Below, in pieces: positions 7,544 to 16,779 of a stretch of 64,000 bases of DNA. The DNA comes from Enterococcus gallinarum NBRC 100675. Its GTDB lineage: Bacteria > Bacillota > Bacilli > Lactobacillales > Enterococcaceae. Location of the stretch: the NCBI RefSeq assembly GCF_001544275.1, contig NZ_BCQE01000003.1:100191-164190 (forward strand). The letters are read 5' to 3'. The notes under the pieces were generated by a model that was not told the DNA's origin, ran no database searches, and saw nothing but the letters and a program-made list of their open reading frames with translations. A program made the position numbers and the translations under genes. Every line of letters begins with the position of its first letter. The stretch's first letter is position 1.

Positions 7544-8911
7544 CTACCGCTCATTCAACCTTGTATAGCTCCGGTCAGAAGACACTTCCTTATAAGCTGG
7601 TCGCATGATTTTTTGGGCATTGACTAATTCTTCGATTCGATGAGCAGACCAGCCGACGATTCGCGCAATCGCAAACATCGGTGTGTAAAGTTCTTCTGGC
7701 AAGTCTAACATTTTATAAACAAAGCCGCTGAAAAAATCAATGTTCGCACTGACGCCTTTATACATTTTTCGTTTTTGAGCAATCACTTCTGGAGCGATTC
7801 GTTCAACAGTTGTGTAAAGTTGATATTCTTGCCAAGCGCCGACGCCTTTCTCTTGTGCGAGTTTGGCTACATAATTTTTAAAAATTGCCGCTCGAGGATC
7901 ATTGTCACTGTAGACAGCATGTCCCATACCATAGATCAAGCCCTTGCGATCAAAAGCTTCTTTATCCAAAACTGCTTCTAAATAACGACGAACTGCAGCT
8001 TCATCTGTTGTATCAGCAATCTGGCGTTTCAGATCACTCATCATCTCCGTCACTTTGATATTGGCTCCACCGTGTTTAGGCCCTTTTAGCGACCCTAATG
8101 CGGCTGCGATCGTCGAATAAGTATCGGTACCGCTAGAAGTAACTACCCGAGTAGTAAAGGTCGAGTTGTTTCCGCCCCCATGTTCCATATGAAGCACCAG
8201 CGCCATATCCAAGGTTTGAGCTTCTTGAAAACTATAGGCTTTATTAGGACGCAGCATGGTCAAAATCGTTTCTGCCGTGCTTAATTCCTCCGAAGGGCGA
8301 TGAATATACATACTTCCCTCTTGATTGTAGTGATTATAGGCGTGGTAAGCGTAGATCGCCAGCAGTGGAAAGACACTGATCAGCATCAAACTTTGCTCTA
8401 ATACATTCTCAATACTGACATCATCGGCTTGCGGATCATAACTGGCTAATGTCAAAATACTGCGAGATAAACTATTCATGATATCCGCAGAAGGTGCTTT
8501 CATGATCACGTCACGAACAAAATTGGTTGGAAGCGTACGTTTATCCGCCAATAACTGACGAAATCCCTGCAATTCAGATAACTTTGGCAGCTCGCCAAAA
8601 AGTAATAAATATGCAATCTCTTCAAAACCAAACCGATTTTCTTCAACGAATCCTGCAACCAGTTCATTGATATCGATTCCGCAATAACGTAATTCCCCAC
8701 AAGCCTCGAGGGGCTTCCCCGCCACGATTTTTTCTGGATAAATGGTAGAAATGGTTGTTAAGCCGGCTAAGACGCCTTTTCCATCTAAATCTCTCAGTCC
8801 ACGTTTTACGTCATACTCTGAATAAAGATTCATATCGATTTGATTGTGTTTCTGACACAATGTTGAAAGATATGCGATATTCTTTTCTTTTTCTAATTTT
8901 TCCACAGCCAT
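7544..8911 (-). CDS. citZ: Citrate synthase
   Basis: Condenses oxaloacetate and acetyl-CoA to citrate, the entry step of the oxidative TCA branch. The 455-residue protein has the family catalytic residues in context: His in MEHGGGNNST, His in GPKHGGAN and GMGHAVYS, and Asp in SANIDFFSGF. The N-terminal half contains CGELRYCGIDINELV. The start at 8911 follows AGGAGG by 5 nt; a 5-residue longer form is less likely. It is divergent from acnA-icd across a 180-bp AT-rich region. Together the three genes make 2-oxoglutarate, the glutamate precursor, and no later TCA gene is present in the window. Confidence 0.95.
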   Translation of the reverse strand: MAVEKLEKEKNIAYLSTLCQKHNQIDMNLYSEYDVKRGLRDLDGKGVLAGLTTISTIYPEKIVAGKPLEACGELRYCGIDINELVAGFVEENRFGFEEIAYLLLFGELPKLSELQGFRQLLADKRTLPTNFVRDVIMKAPSADIMNSLSRSILTLASYDPQADDVSIENVLEQSLMLISVFPLLAIYAYHAYNHYNQEGSMYIHRPSEELSTAETILTMLRPNKAYSFQEAQTLDMALVLHMEHGGGNNSTFTTRVVTSSGTDTYSTIAAALGSLKGPKHGGANIKVTEMMSDLKRQIADTTDEAAVRRYLEAVLDKEAFDRKGLIYGMGHAVYSDNDPRAAIFKNYVAKLAQEKGVGAWQEYQLYTTVERIAPEVIAQKRKMYKGVSANIDFFSGFVYKMLDLPEELYTPMFAIARIVGWSAHRIEELVNAQKIMRPAYKEVSSDRSYTRLNER

Positions 8912-8982
8912 GTTACCTCCTAACATCCTTACGTAACCATGCTACTAACTTCATTTGATTCAAAAAATAAAAACTTTTAAAC

Positions 8983-9056
8983 ATTATAGCACGATGTTTA
9001 TAAAATGAAATATTTTTCATAATTTTAATTGATTTTTCTTTTTATAAACGTATAAT
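8983..9056. promoter_or_regulatory. Divergent citZ / acnA promoter region with inverted repeat
   Basis: For acnA (plus): TTGATT, 16-bp spacer, TATAAT at 9029-9056. For citZ (minus): a perfect TATAAT -10 at 8983-8988 with a weak -35 (TTTCAT). Between them ATGAAA and TTTCAT form an inverted repeat around a short AT centre, a possible operator shared by both promoters. No clear CcpA site is visible. Confidence 0.55.
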
Positions 9057-9091
9057 TATTCCTAATAGATTGATATTTAAGGAGGATGCTT

Positions 9092-11791
9092 ATGAATTGG
9101 CACACAAACCTGATCGTGAATGATCAGCGCTATACGTTTATTGATTTAGCAAAGGTCGCGGCTGACTTTAACGCTGAATTAAAAAGATTGCCTTACTCGA
9201 TTCGCGTGTTACTAGAAAGTGTCGCCCGTCACCAAGATGAAGAGATCACTGCTGTTTACTTGGATTATTTGGTCAATTGGAACGCTGAACAGCCCACAGG
9301 CGTCGTACCTTTCAAACCCGAACGTGTCGTTTTGCAAGACTTCACTGGTGTTCCAGCAGTCGTAGACCTTGCTGCGATGCGAGATGCCATCGTTGCCTTA
9401 GGCGGGAATGCAGATACGATCAATCCTGAGATCCCCGTGACTTTGGTTGTCGATCATTCCGTCCAAGTCGATTGTGCAGGGACTCCGGAAGCAGTGGCTT
9501 TCAATACGGCGCGTGAATTTGAACGAAACCAAGAGCGCTACCAATTCTTGAAGTGGGCTCAGGATTCATTTGACAATTTTGAAGTCGTCCCTCCAGAGAC
9601 CGGTATCATCCATCAAGTAAATATTGAATCACTTTCTGATGTGATTTTGGAAAAAAAAATCGCTGGCGAGCCGTTTCTTTTTCCGGATACATTGCAAGGA
9701 ACAGATTCCCATACAACGATGATCAATGGTCTCGGTGTATTGGGCTGGGGCGTTGGCGGTATCGAGGCAGAAGCAGCGATTTTGGGCGAGCCGTCATTTT
9801 TCCCGACTCCAGAAGTTATCGGTGTCTGTTTTGTGAACGAAATGCCTGCCGGTACAACCGCAACTGATTTGGCGTTGACTGTTACTGAAGTCTTGCGAAA
9901 GGAGCAAGTGGTAGGAAAATTTGTTGAATATTTCGGAACCGGTTACCAACGGTTAAGTTTAGCTGACCGTGCGACCCTTGCCAATATGGCACCAGAATAT
10001 GGCGCCACTTGCGGTTTTTGTCCAATTGATGAAGAGACCCTCAACTATTTAGCTACTACGGGACGAACACCCGAATTGATCCATAAGGTTGCTGCCTACA
10101 CAAAAGCCAATCATCTCTTTTATGATGCGACGGAGATACCAGACTACACCAAAACGGTCACCATCGATCTAGCCAAGATCCAGCCCGCATTGGCAGGACC
10201 AAAACGACCACAGGACCGTATCTTATTACCGGAAGTTGGCACTGATTTCGATCGTTCCCTAACGGCTGACATCGGACCAAAAGGCTTCGGTCTTTCGGAG
10301 AAGGAATGGCAAAAAAGCAGCCAAGTTAACTGGCCAAACGAGCCTTCCGAAACATTGCAGACAGGAGATATCGTACTTGCAGCTATCACCAGCTGTACGA
10401 ATACGAGCAATCCCTTCGTCATGCTCTCTGCGGGATTGTTAGCAAAAAAGGCGGTAGAAAAAGGATTGACCGTGCCAAAATCGGTCAAGACTTCCTTGGC
10501 CCCTGGTTCCCAGATCGTAACCACCTATTTGACTGCCAGTGGATTATTGCCTTATCTTGAACAATTAGGCTTTTATTTAGTTGGATACGGCTGTACGACT
10601 TGTATCGGCAACTCCGGCCCATTAGAAGCACCCGTAGCAGAAGCAATCGAAAACGAAAATTTACTGGTCGCTTCTGTTTTATCTGGAAACCGCAACTTTG
10701 AAGGTCGGATCCATCCACAGATCAAAGCCAATTATTTAGCTTCTCCTCCGTTAGTCGTCGCCTATGCCATTGCTGGAACCATCCGGAAAGATTTGACGAA
10801 GGAGCCTCTAGGCGTCGTAGCAGGACAAGAAATTTATCTGGCGGATATCTGGCCAAGTAACGAAGAAGTCAATGAATATATTCAAGCTTTTGTTGGACCA
10901 GAAGCGTTTCGTGCAGCTTATGCGCATCTATTCGACGCCAATGAGCGTTGGAACCGCATCGATACAACTGCCAGTGATTGTTATGCTTGGGAGGACACAT
11001 CAACATATATTGCCCACCCACCCTATTTTGATTCCTTGACCAAAGAATTACCTATCCAAACGAGTTTGTCTGATTTGAAAGTGTTAGCCAAATTGGGGGA
11101 TTCTGTTACGACAGACCATATTTCTCCCGCTGGTAGCATTGGATTAGATTCTCCCGCCGGCAGGTTTTTGCAAACCAAAGCTGTTCCTTACCGTGAGTTC
11201 AACTCTTTTGGTTCACGGCGAGGCAATCATCACATCATGATGCGGGGAACTTTCGGCAACATTCGTTTACAGAATCAGCTGGTTCCTGGAAGTACTGGCG
11301 GGATCACCCATTATTTTCCTACAGGGGAAACGATGTCAATCTATGACGCTGCCATGAATTATCAGAAAAACGAACAGTCTTGCATTATTTTAGCTGGTAA
11401 AGATTATGGGATGGGTTCTTCCCGAGATTGGGCAGCTAAAGGGACCCAACTTTTAGGCGTCAAAGTAGTCTTGGCAGAAAGTTTCGAACGGATTCATCGC
11501 AGCAATTTGGTCATGATGGGTGTGATTCCTCTAGAATATCTTGCTGGGCAAACTGCCGCTTCCTTGGGATTGGATGGCTCTGAATCCTTCTTTATCCAAC
11601 TGCCCGAAGAACCGCAGGTCAATCAGCAGATTGATGTGACAGCCAAACGTACAGATGAAACAATGATCACCTTTCCGACTCGGCTGCGTTTCGATGCACC
11701 AGCAGATATCCGTTACTGGAAACATCAAGGAATCTTACCAATGGTCATTCGCAAAAAAATAGAAGCAGGAGGAACTAGCAATGCATTCTGA
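9092..11791 (+). CDS. acnA: Aconitate hydratase (aconitase A)
   Basis: Isomerises citrate to isocitrate through a [4Fe-4S] cluster. The 899-residue length is normal for AcnA/CitB. The three cluster cysteines are at about residues 435 ([10 protein letters not shown]), 501 and 504 ([14 protein letters not shown]). Substrate-binding motifs [19 protein letters not shown] and [15 protein letters not shown] are intact, and the swivelling C-terminal domain is complete. The ATG at 9092 is 6 nt after AAGGAGG; the ATG two codons earlier abuts the binding site. Its stop overlaps icd by 11 nt, so the pair is translationally coupled. Proteins of this class can also bind RNA when they lose the cluster. Confidence 0.96.
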   Translation: MNWHTNLIVNDQRYTFIDLAKVAADFNAELKRLPYSIRVLLESVARHQDEEITAVYLDYLVNWNAEQPTGVVPFKPERVVLQDFTGVPAVVDLAAMRDAIVALGGNADTINPEIPVTLVVDHSVQVDCAGTPEAVAFNTAREFERNQERYQFLKWAQDSFDNFEVVPPETGIIHQVNIESLSDVILEKKIAGEPFLFPDTLQGTDSHTTMINGLGVLGWGVGGIEAEAAILGEPSFFPTPEVIGVCFVNEMPAGTTATDLALTVTEVLRKEQVVGKFVEYFGTGYQRLSLADRATLANMAPEYGATCGFCPIDEETLNYLATTGRTPELIHKVAAYTKANHLFYDATEIPDYTKTVTIDLAKIQPALAGPKRPQDRILLPEVGTDFDRSLTADIGPKGFGLSEKEWQKSSQVNWPNEPSETLQTGDIVLAAITSCTNTSNPFVMLSAGLLAKKAVEKGLTVPKSVKTSLAPGSQIVTTYLTASGLLPYLEQLGFYLVGYGCTTCIGNSGPLEAPVAEAIENENLLVASVLSGNRNFEGRIHPQIKANYLASPPLVVAYAIAGTIRKDLTKEPLGVVAGQEIYLADIWPSNEEVNEYIQAFVGPEAFRAAYAHLFDANERWNRIDTTASDCYAWEDTSTYIAHPPYFDSLTKELPIQTSLSDLKVLAKLGDSVTTDHISPAGSIGLDSPAGRFLQTKAVPYREFNSFGSRRGNHHIMMRGTFGNIRLQNQLVPGSTGGITHYFPTGETMSIYDAAMNYQKNEQSCIILAGKDYGMGSSRDWAAKGTQLLGVKVVLAESFERIHRSNLVMMGVIPLEYLAGQTAASLGLDGSESFFIQLPEEPQVNQQIDVTAKRTDETMITFPTRLRFDAPADIRYWKHQGILPMVIRKKIEAGGTSNAF

Positions 11792-13031
11792 AGCGCCCTT
11801 ATCTAACACTGTTCTCACAATTCCTTATATCAGTGGTGACGGCATTGGTCCAGAAATTTGGCAAGCAGCGCAACCTGTGATTGATGCGGCCGTAAAACAA
11901 GCGTATGGTCCCAAAAGAAGGATCCACTGGCAAGAAGTTTTAGCTGGTGAAAAAGCATTTAGACAAACCGGCGAATGGTTGCCGCAGTCGACTCTTACCA
12001 CTATCCAAGAGGCTAAAATCGCATTGAAGGGACCATTGACCACACCAGTTGGCAAAGGATTCCGATCCCTCAATGTCACATTGCGCCAAACATTAGACCT
12101 CTATGCTTGTGTTCGGCCCGTTCGATACTTTGCCGGGGTACCTTCTCCTTTGAAGCATCCGGAAAAGACGAATATGGTGATTTTCCGTGAAAATACAGAA
12201 GATGTTTACGCAGGAATCGAATTTGCAAAAAATGATCCCCTCACGAAACAATTAATTGAGGTGCTGCAAACACAGTTCAGTGTCAAAAACATTCGCTTTC
12301 CAGAAAGCAGCGCCATCGGGATCAAACCGATCTCAAAAGAGGGCAGTCAGCGGTTGATCAGCGGAGCGATCGAGTATGCTATCGCACACCACTTGCCGTC
12401 TGTCACCCTTGTTCATAAAGGGAACATCATGAAATTCACCGAAGGCGGCTTCAAAAATTGGGGCTATCAATTAGCGGAAACGAATTATGCCGATCAGTGC
12501 TTCACGATGAACCAATGGGCAACAATTAAATCTGAGCAGAATATTGAAGCGGCTCAAGCAGCACTTGCTGCTGCACAACAAGCCGGAAAAGTCATTATCA
12601 ATGATGTGATCGCAGATAATTTCCTGCAACAGATTCTTTTGTACCCAGAAAAATTTTCAGTGATCGCAACTTGCAACCTCAATGGCGACTATCTTTCCGA
12701 CGCATTAGCCGCTCAAGTCGGCGGAATTGGGATCGCTCCAGGTGCAAATATCAATTATGTAAGTGGTGCCGCAATCTTTGAAGCAACCCACGGTACTGCC
12801 CCCGATATCGTTGACACAGGAAAAGCCAATCCCTGCTCGTTGTTGCTCTCTGCTTGTATGCTCTTGGAATATATCCAGTGGGATGAAGCAGCAGTTCTTA
12901 TTACCACAGCCATCGAGACAGCAATCAAGGAAAAGAAAGTCACAGCTGACTTTGCGGCAGCTATGACTGACGCGCATTGTTTGTCTACCAAAGCGTTCGG
13001 TGACTATCTGGTCACATTGATCACTCCATAA
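11781..13031 (+). CDS. icd: Isocitrate dehydrogenase, probably NAD-dependent
   Basis: Oxidatively decarboxylates isocitrate to 2-oxoglutarate. The 416-residue protein has the isocitrate-binding loop [13 protein letters not shown] around residue 92, whose serine equals the regulatory Ser of E. coli Icd, and [13 protein letters not shown] near residue 212. The cofactor loop reads [15 protein letters not shown], with Asp342, Ile343 and Ala349. E. coli NADP enzyme has Lys344, Tyr345 and Val351 at these places, while NAD enzymes carry Asp, Ile and Ala. I therefore infer NAD use. AGGAGG precedes the start inside acnA. A terminator follows. Confidence 0.94.
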   Translation: MHSEAPLSNTVLTIPYISGDGIGPEIWQAAQPVIDAAVKQAYGPKRRIHWQEVLAGEKAFRQTGEWLPQSTLTTIQEAKIALKGPLTTPVGKGFRSLNVTLRQTLDLYACVRPVRYFAGVPSPLKHPEKTNMVIFRENTEDVYAGIEFAKNDPLTKQLIEVLQTQFSVKNIRFPESSAIGIKPISKEGSQRLISGAIEYAIAHHLPSVTLVHKGNIMKFTEGGFKNWGYQLAETNYADQCFTMNQWATIKSEQNIEAAQAALAAAQQAGKVIINDVIADNFLQQILLYPEKFSVIATCNLNGDYLSDALAAQVGGIGIAPGANINYVSGAAIFEATHGTAPDIVDTGKANPCSLLLSACMLLEYIQWDEAAVLITTAIETAIKEKKVTADFAAAMTDAHCLSTKAFGDYLVTLITP

Positions 13032-13040
13032 TCATTCACC

Positions 13041-13092
13041 GCCCTCGTTGACTTGTCATTTTAAACAACTCAACGAGGGCTTGAATTTTTTT
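13041..13092 (+). terminator. Intrinsic terminator of acnA-icd, with partial downstream duplicate
   Basis: GCCCTCGTTGA pairs perfectly with TCAACGAGGGC, then TTGAATTTTTTT. A second, degenerate copy of the 3' arm (ACAACTCAACGAAGGCTTGA) follows at 13096-13115, giving a direct repeat. Confidence 0.88.
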
Positions 13093-13169
13093 GAGACAAC
13101 TCAACGAAGGCTTGATTGTATTTCAGTTGCTAGTTCCCCTATACTGGAGACACGAAAGGAGGAATTCAC

Positions 13170-13997
13170 ATGAATGAATTCAACATACGGCAAATCGGCC
13201 AACGGATTGCCAGCAAACGTCGAGAACTAAATATGACTCAAAGCAACTTAGCAGATCAATTATTGGTCAGTTATCAAGCTATCAGCAATTGGGAGCGAGG
13301 CAATACATTGCCTGACATCGAAAAATTGCCCCAGCTAGCAACAATTTTGCAGTTATCCATTGACGAACTATTAGGAAATAGCGGAGTTGCAGTAATGCAT
13401 TACCACGAGGGAGTCGCCGATTCTCAGGAAATCACCACGTTGGCGCCGATCATAAAACCTAAAGAATTGGCAGCTGCGACTCAAGCCCAGCCTTTTGAAC
13501 TTGAGTTAGTGGAGCAATTGGCACCTTTTTTGAGCAGTGAAGAATTATTTGCTTTATTGAAACCTATAACAGAACCGCTGACCGAAGAAGCACTAGAAGA
13601 ATTTTTACCTTTTTTAGAGACAGATCATTTGGAACAATTGATGAAAGAGGACTATACTTTCGCTTTTCTGGAAGAAGCAGCGCCCTACTTATCTGCCACT
13701 TTCTTAGCCCAAAAAGTTGAGCAGGCTGTCTCAAACTCGCTGTCTTTGTACGAGTTGGAAGATATTGCCCCTTTTCTCGAAAAGCAAGATCTAGGACGCA
13801 TTCTTCAAAAGATCCTGGCAGCGTCAGAGAATCCGGAGCAACGGTTGTCAGAGCTTGAAGACCTGCTACCTTTTCTCGATGAATCTACGTTAGTAACGCT
13901 TGTCGGATACTTTCCTGTATCCTCTGAGGTTTTTGAACTGTTTACCCCTTTTTTGGCTACAGAAACTTTGTTGCAAGCGTTGCGAAAAAAACGTTGA
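13170..13997 (+). CDS. XRE-family regulator with C-terminal PFL repeats
   Basis: Predicted DNA-binding protein of 275 residues. Residues 7-62 form a Cro/CI helix-turn-helix (MTQSNLADQLLVSYQAISNW, with WERGNTLPD after it). The rest is acidic and built from six imperfect repeats of the form E-x-x-x-P-F/Y-L-x4-L, at about residues 115, 143, 168, 197, 230 and 256 (for example EQLAPFLSSEELFALL and EDIAPFLEKQDLGRIL). The repeats probably make a helical solenoid for protein contact or oligomerisation. There is no membrane segment or enzyme domain. AAAGGAGG precedes the ATG. Target genes are unknown; it ends just before the bioY promoter, but nothing links it to biotin. Confidence 0.8.
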   Translation: MNEFNIRQIGQRIASKRRELNMTQSNLADQLLVSYQAISNWERGNTLPDIEKLPQLATILQLSIDELLGNSGVAVMHYHEGVADSQEITTLAPIIKPKELAAATQAQPFELELVEQLAPFLSSEELFALLKPITEPLTEEALEEFLPFLETDHLEQLMKEDYTFAFLEEAAPYLSATFLAQKVEQAVSNSLSLYELEDIAPFLEKQDLGRILQKILAASENPEQRLSELEDLLPFLDESTLVTLVGYFPVSSEVFELFTPFLATETLLQALRKKR

Positions 13998-14004
13998 TTT
14001 ACTC

Positions 14005-14065
14005 TTTACTTTTCGTTAACCAAGATTTATAATTTCGTTAACCAACTATTGGATTATGTGTTAAC
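14005..14065 (+). promoter_or_regulatory. bioY promoter with three GTTAAC half-sites, candidate BirA operator
   Basis: TTTACT, 17-bp spacer, TATAAT at 14005-14033. TTCGTTAAC occurs at 14012-14020 (within the spacer) and at 14034-14042 (just after the -10). Its exact inverse GTTAACGAA follows at 14060-14068. The spacing is 22 and 23 bp, about two helical turns. GTTAAC dyads separated by about 15 bp are the known operator type for the biotin repressor BirA in Firmicutes, so biotin-dependent repression is likely. Confidence 0.7.
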
Positions 14066-14079
14066 GAAAGAAGGATACT

Positions 14080-14604
14080 ATGAAACTACCATTGCGAGAA
14101 CAAATCTATGCTGCTTTTTTTGCCATCATTATTGCTGGGCTGTCTCAACTAACCATCCCATTAGGATTGATTCCTCTGACAGGCCAAACCTTTGCTGTCG
14201 GCTTGGCGGTAACCTTTCTAGGAATGCGCACAGGGACCATGTCGATCCTTATTTACTTATTGCTGGGGTTGATCGGATTACCGGTTTTTGCCGGCGGAGC
14301 AAGTGGCATCGGCGTCTTATTCGGACCTACAGGCGGCTATCTGATTGGTTTTATCTTTAATGGACTCTTGACGGGGAAACTTTTGGAAATAGGCCGTGCC
14401 GGATATGTGAGAGGGATGTTAGCGAATATCGCTGGTGCATTAGCAACATTGTTTTTTGGTACCTTATGGTTAAAATGGAGCACCGCTATGTCTTGGACTG
14501 CTGCCATCAATGGCGGTTTTGTTCTCTTCCTTCTGCCCGATGTGATCAAAGCCATTGCTGCGGCTTATTTAGGGATTTTCTTGCGGAAAAGATTGCAGCG
14601 GTAA
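14080..14604 (+). CDS. bioY: Biotin transporter BioY (ECF S component)
   Basis: Membrane protein that captures biotin and works with the shared ECF energizing module, whose genes ecfA1-ecfA2-ecfT are at 43.3-45.7 kb. The 174-residue protein has about six hydrophobic helices. It shows the BioY signature: LIPLTGQTFAVGLAVTFLG, then GLPVFAGGASGIGVLFGPTG and GYLIGF. Its promoter holds three GTTAAC half-sites expected for BirA, supporting biotin as substrate. AAGGA lies close to the ATG. No biotin synthesis genes are in the window. Confidence 0.93.
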   Translation: MKLPLREQIYAAFFAIIIAGLSQLTIPLGLIPLTGQTFAVGLAVTFLGMRTGTMSILIYLLLGLIGLPVFAGGASGIGVLFGPTGGYLIGFIFNGLLTGKLLEIGRAGYVRGMLANIAGALATLFFGTLWLKWSTAMSWTAAINGGFVLFLLPDVIKAIAAAYLGIFLRKRLQR

Positions 14605-14656
14605 AAAAAGAGAAAGTAGCAAACGTGGACTGCTTCAAGCAATAAAAAGGAATTGC

Positions 14657-14733
14657 CGAAAATTGCTGCTTTATTTTTTTGAAATTTCTGCTTATTTCCG
14701 AAGAAGCTACTGTTAGTCGTTTATTTGAAAAAA
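14657..14733 (-). repeat. Terminator-distal repeat module, copy 2
   Basis: Minus-strand copy of the module seen at 6178-6245. It reads TAGCTTCTTCGGAAATAAG, then GAAATTTC and AGCAATTTTCGG, and starts directly after the T-run of the long terminator at 14735-14900. Confidence 0.55.
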
Positions 14734-14734
14734 A

Positions 14735-14900
14735 GAGGGACTGTGCCATAAGTCATCATCCAACAAGTTAAACCGAATAATAGTCTGTTGCTAGGATAGA
14801 TTCCTCTGACTTTTGCGACGAGGAGTCCCTGCACCGCAGGAGCAATAATCATTAATGTTCGGATAGTGTTACTTGTAGGAGACTTATGACACAGTCCCTC
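14735..14900 (-). terminator. Long-stem terminator of the phosphoesterase operon, about 126-nt structured loop
   Basis: GAGGGACTGTGTCATAAGTC (minus strand, 14881-14900) pairs with GACTTATGGCACAGTCCCTC (14735-14754) with one mismatch, followed by eight T. The loop is about 126 nt and contains inner hairpins such as CTCCTGCGGTGCAGGGA, plus a CCGAA...TTCGG pair. The loop shows blocks in common with the structured terminator at 20674-20768. With a 20-bp stem the terminator call is strong; the role of the loop is unknown. Confidence 0.65.
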
Positions 14901-14921
14901 ACGCTTTTATCTCGTAGCGAA

Positions 14922-15812
14922 TCAATAGTTGATCCATGTGATTGCTTGCTGGAGCTCTGCTCTTAAATGGGCTGCTTTGTATTGATTGAACGCTGCTTGA
15001 TTAGTTCGCAAAAGTCCCCGTAGCTTTGTTGGCTGAAAATTTTCTGTCAACTGATTTTCCAGAACAAATCGTCGGGTCAATTGCCATTCATAATAATAGC
15101 CCAAAGGACGACAGCTATAAATCGTCTGTCCAATCACTTGATCTTCAAACCGACGATGGGTATGGCCAAAAACTACTTGACGCACATTGTCCGCCTCATC
15201 AATAACTGCCCCAAATTCTGGTGAACCTAGAAACGCGTTCAAATGATTCCAACGAACATACTTCCCCGTTTGTTTGACGATAAAGGTTGCTTTCGGAACA
15301 AAATGAGTCGTTACGATAACTTCTTTATCTTGAGGGAGCCCTCGCAATGTTTGACGCAGTCTTTCATTGATCTGATGACTGATTTCCGGATCGGTTCCTG
15401 TCCGCTGAATCATACGATCATACCAAAAGAGGTGCTTGAGACGAAGGATCTCTTCTGTGCTTTGCAAGTCAGAATAGCCGTAGTCATACCAGCCATTGAC
15501 ACCTAACAAGAGTGTTTTTTCCGATAAAGCGACTGTTTGAAAGTTCAAGAAAGCTGGATCAGGATAGGTTTCGATCAATGATTCTGATAAATCAGCCATT
15601 TCATGATTGCCCCAATGAAAGGTAGTAGGCAGCTGTCTTTGAAAGAAATCAATGACGGTCATCGCTGCTGTCTCTTTGTTTGCAATATCTCCAGCTAGAT
15701 GCAAGTGCGTCGCTTGATTGGCGTCTAGCAATTCGGCTATCAGCTGCAAGTCTGTTGCACTGAAATGATTGATATCGACATGCAAATCGCTGATAACGGC
15801 TAATTTCCCCAT
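14922..15812 (-). CDS. Metallophosphoesterase, calcineurin-like
   Basis: Predicted cytosolic two-metal phosphoesterase of 296 residues. All five family motifs are visible: DLHVD near the N-terminus, GDIAN, GNHE, the His of VTTHFVP and the C-terminal GHTHRRFE. The start MGKLAVISDLHVD at 15812 has AGGA 7 nt upstream; a longer reading would overlap the previous gene heavily. Only 1 nt separates it from the HesB-like gene, so the two are coupled. The substrate cannot be predicted; relatives include nucleotide and phosphoprotein hydrolases. Confidence 0.85.
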   Translation of the reverse strand: MGKLAVISDLHVDINHFSATDLQLIAELLDANQATHLHLAGDIANKETAAMTVIDFFQRQLPTTFHWGNHEMADLSESLIETYPDPAFLNFQTVALSEKTLLLGVNGWYDYGYSDLQSTEEILRLKHLFWYDRMIQRTGTDPEISHQINERLRQTLRGLPQDKEVIVTTHFVPKATFIVKQTGKYVRWNHLNAFLGSPEFGAVIDEADNVRQVVFGHTHRRFEDQVIGQTIYSCRPLGYYYEWQLTRRFVLENQLTENFQPTKLRGLLRTNQAAFNQYKAAHLRAELQQAITWINY

Positions 15813-15813
15813 A

Positions 15814-16197
15814 TCAGTTTCCTGCCACCTTTTTGTCCATGCGCAACAGTTGAACGTTAGATGCCAGCAGACCGCTGTCACTAGTCAACTGCAAGCGCTG
15901 ATAGTCAGGATCGACCACCAAGCGTGTCCGCTCTTCTAAATACATTGCTGCGCCTTGTTTTAACCAAACTGTTCCAATTGCTGTATCCAGCTTCGTATCA
16001 TAGATAGACAATCCGTCTTCTGGATAATCTGCTGGTACGAGGATCAAGCGAAAACTAATATCTAACCGGCAAGAGATCGCCGTAGCCGGAAAAGGTCCCA
16101 CACCATCTTCAAAATCTAGATAAATTCGATCTCCCTCCTGTTTGACTTCTAAGATTTTTGCTACTGCTGCTGCATCCATATCAATCGTTATTTCCAT
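15814..16197 (-). CDS. HesB-like iron-sulfur biosynthesis family protein
   Basis: A 127-residue protein resembling the short Fe-S_biosyn/HesB-like proteins of Lactobacillales (YneR type). Key stretches are YLDFEDGVGPF, SCRLDISFRLILV, MYLEERTRLVV and LQLTSDSGLLASNVQL. Only one cysteine is present, so it lacks the three-cysteine A-type scaffold signature and may not carry a cluster. AAGGAG stands 7 nt before the ATG. It is the middle gene of a compact run: GNAT acetyltransferase, this gene, metallophosphoesterase. Function remains unproven for this subgroup. Confidence 0.65.
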   Translation of the reverse strand: MEITIDMDAAAVAKILEVKQEGDRIYLDFEDGVGPFPATAISCRLDISFRLILVPADYPEDGLSIYDTKLDTAIGTVWLKQGAAMYLEERTRLVVDPDYQRLQLTSDSGLLASNVQLLRMDKKVAGN

Positions 16198-16209
16198 ATC
16201 GATTCTCCT

Positions 16210-16779
16210 TTACATGATTCGTTTTTGCCACTCGTCTCGGGTAATTCCCCGCATCACTTCGTCCACTACTTGCCCACGAAATCTTCGCGCAGCCGGAATC
16301 TGTGCTTCCACTTTCATGCCAATTTTTTCCATCACGCGACCAGATCGATGATTTCGCTGATCGTGCAGTGCATAAATACGAACAAGCGCTAATTTTTCAA
16401 AACCCAAAGACAAAAGCATCCGAGCAGCTTCCGGTACGATCCCTTGCCCCCAGAAAGCTTTATTCAAGGTATAGCCTAGTTCTGCCACTTCCTTTAGCGG
16501 GTCCACCCGCAAGTCAATCGTTCCGATCATTTTGCCACTCATTTTCTCTTCAATAGCAAATTTACCTAATGGCGCCGCTAAAAAATACGTTGCAATGGCG
16601 ATTTTTGTATCCACAAGTGATTGATGCCTCGGAAAAACAAACTCCGTCGTTTCTTCATCACTTGCGTATTCGAATAAATCATTGGCATCTGCCATCGTCA
16701 CAGGACGCAACCATAATCGTGGTGTCTCGATTCGTTGATTTTCTGCTAAAATCAATAAGTGGTTCTTTTGGATTTCCAT
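16210..16779 (-). CDS. GNAT acetyltransferase, RimJ/RimL type
   Basis: N-acetyltransferase of 189 residues using acetyl-CoA. The RimJ/RimL pattern is clear: IETPRLWLRPVTMADANDLF at the N-terminus, then GTIDLRV, ELGYTLNKAFWGQGIVPEAA with the pyrophosphate-binding loop, and HDQRNHRSGRVMEKIGMK. The acceptor could be a ribosomal protein N-terminus or a small amine; sequence does not decide. First gene of a three-gene operon, 12 nt ahead of the HesB-like gene. Confidence 0.88.
   Translation of the reverse strand: MEIQKNHLLILAENQRIETPRLWLRPVTMADANDLFEYASDEETTEFVFPRHQSLVDTKIAIATYFLAAPLGKFAIEEKMSGKMIGTIDLRVDPLKEVAELGYTLNKAFWGQGIVPEAARMLLSLGFEKLALVRIYALHDQRNHRSGRVMEKIGMKVEAQIPAARRFRGQVVDEVMRGITRDEWQKRIM

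Noticed and set aside
8990..9060. CcpC or CcpA operator in the citZ/acnA intergenic region
   Set aside because: ATAA/TTAT pairs occur, but with the wrong spacing for CcpC, and there is no good match to a cre site; the region is too AT-rich for such matches to mean much.
13096..13125. Second terminator downstream of icd
   Set aside because: Only one arm is repeated (ACAACTCAACGAAGGC) and there is no complete stem with a T-run; it is a degenerate duplicate.
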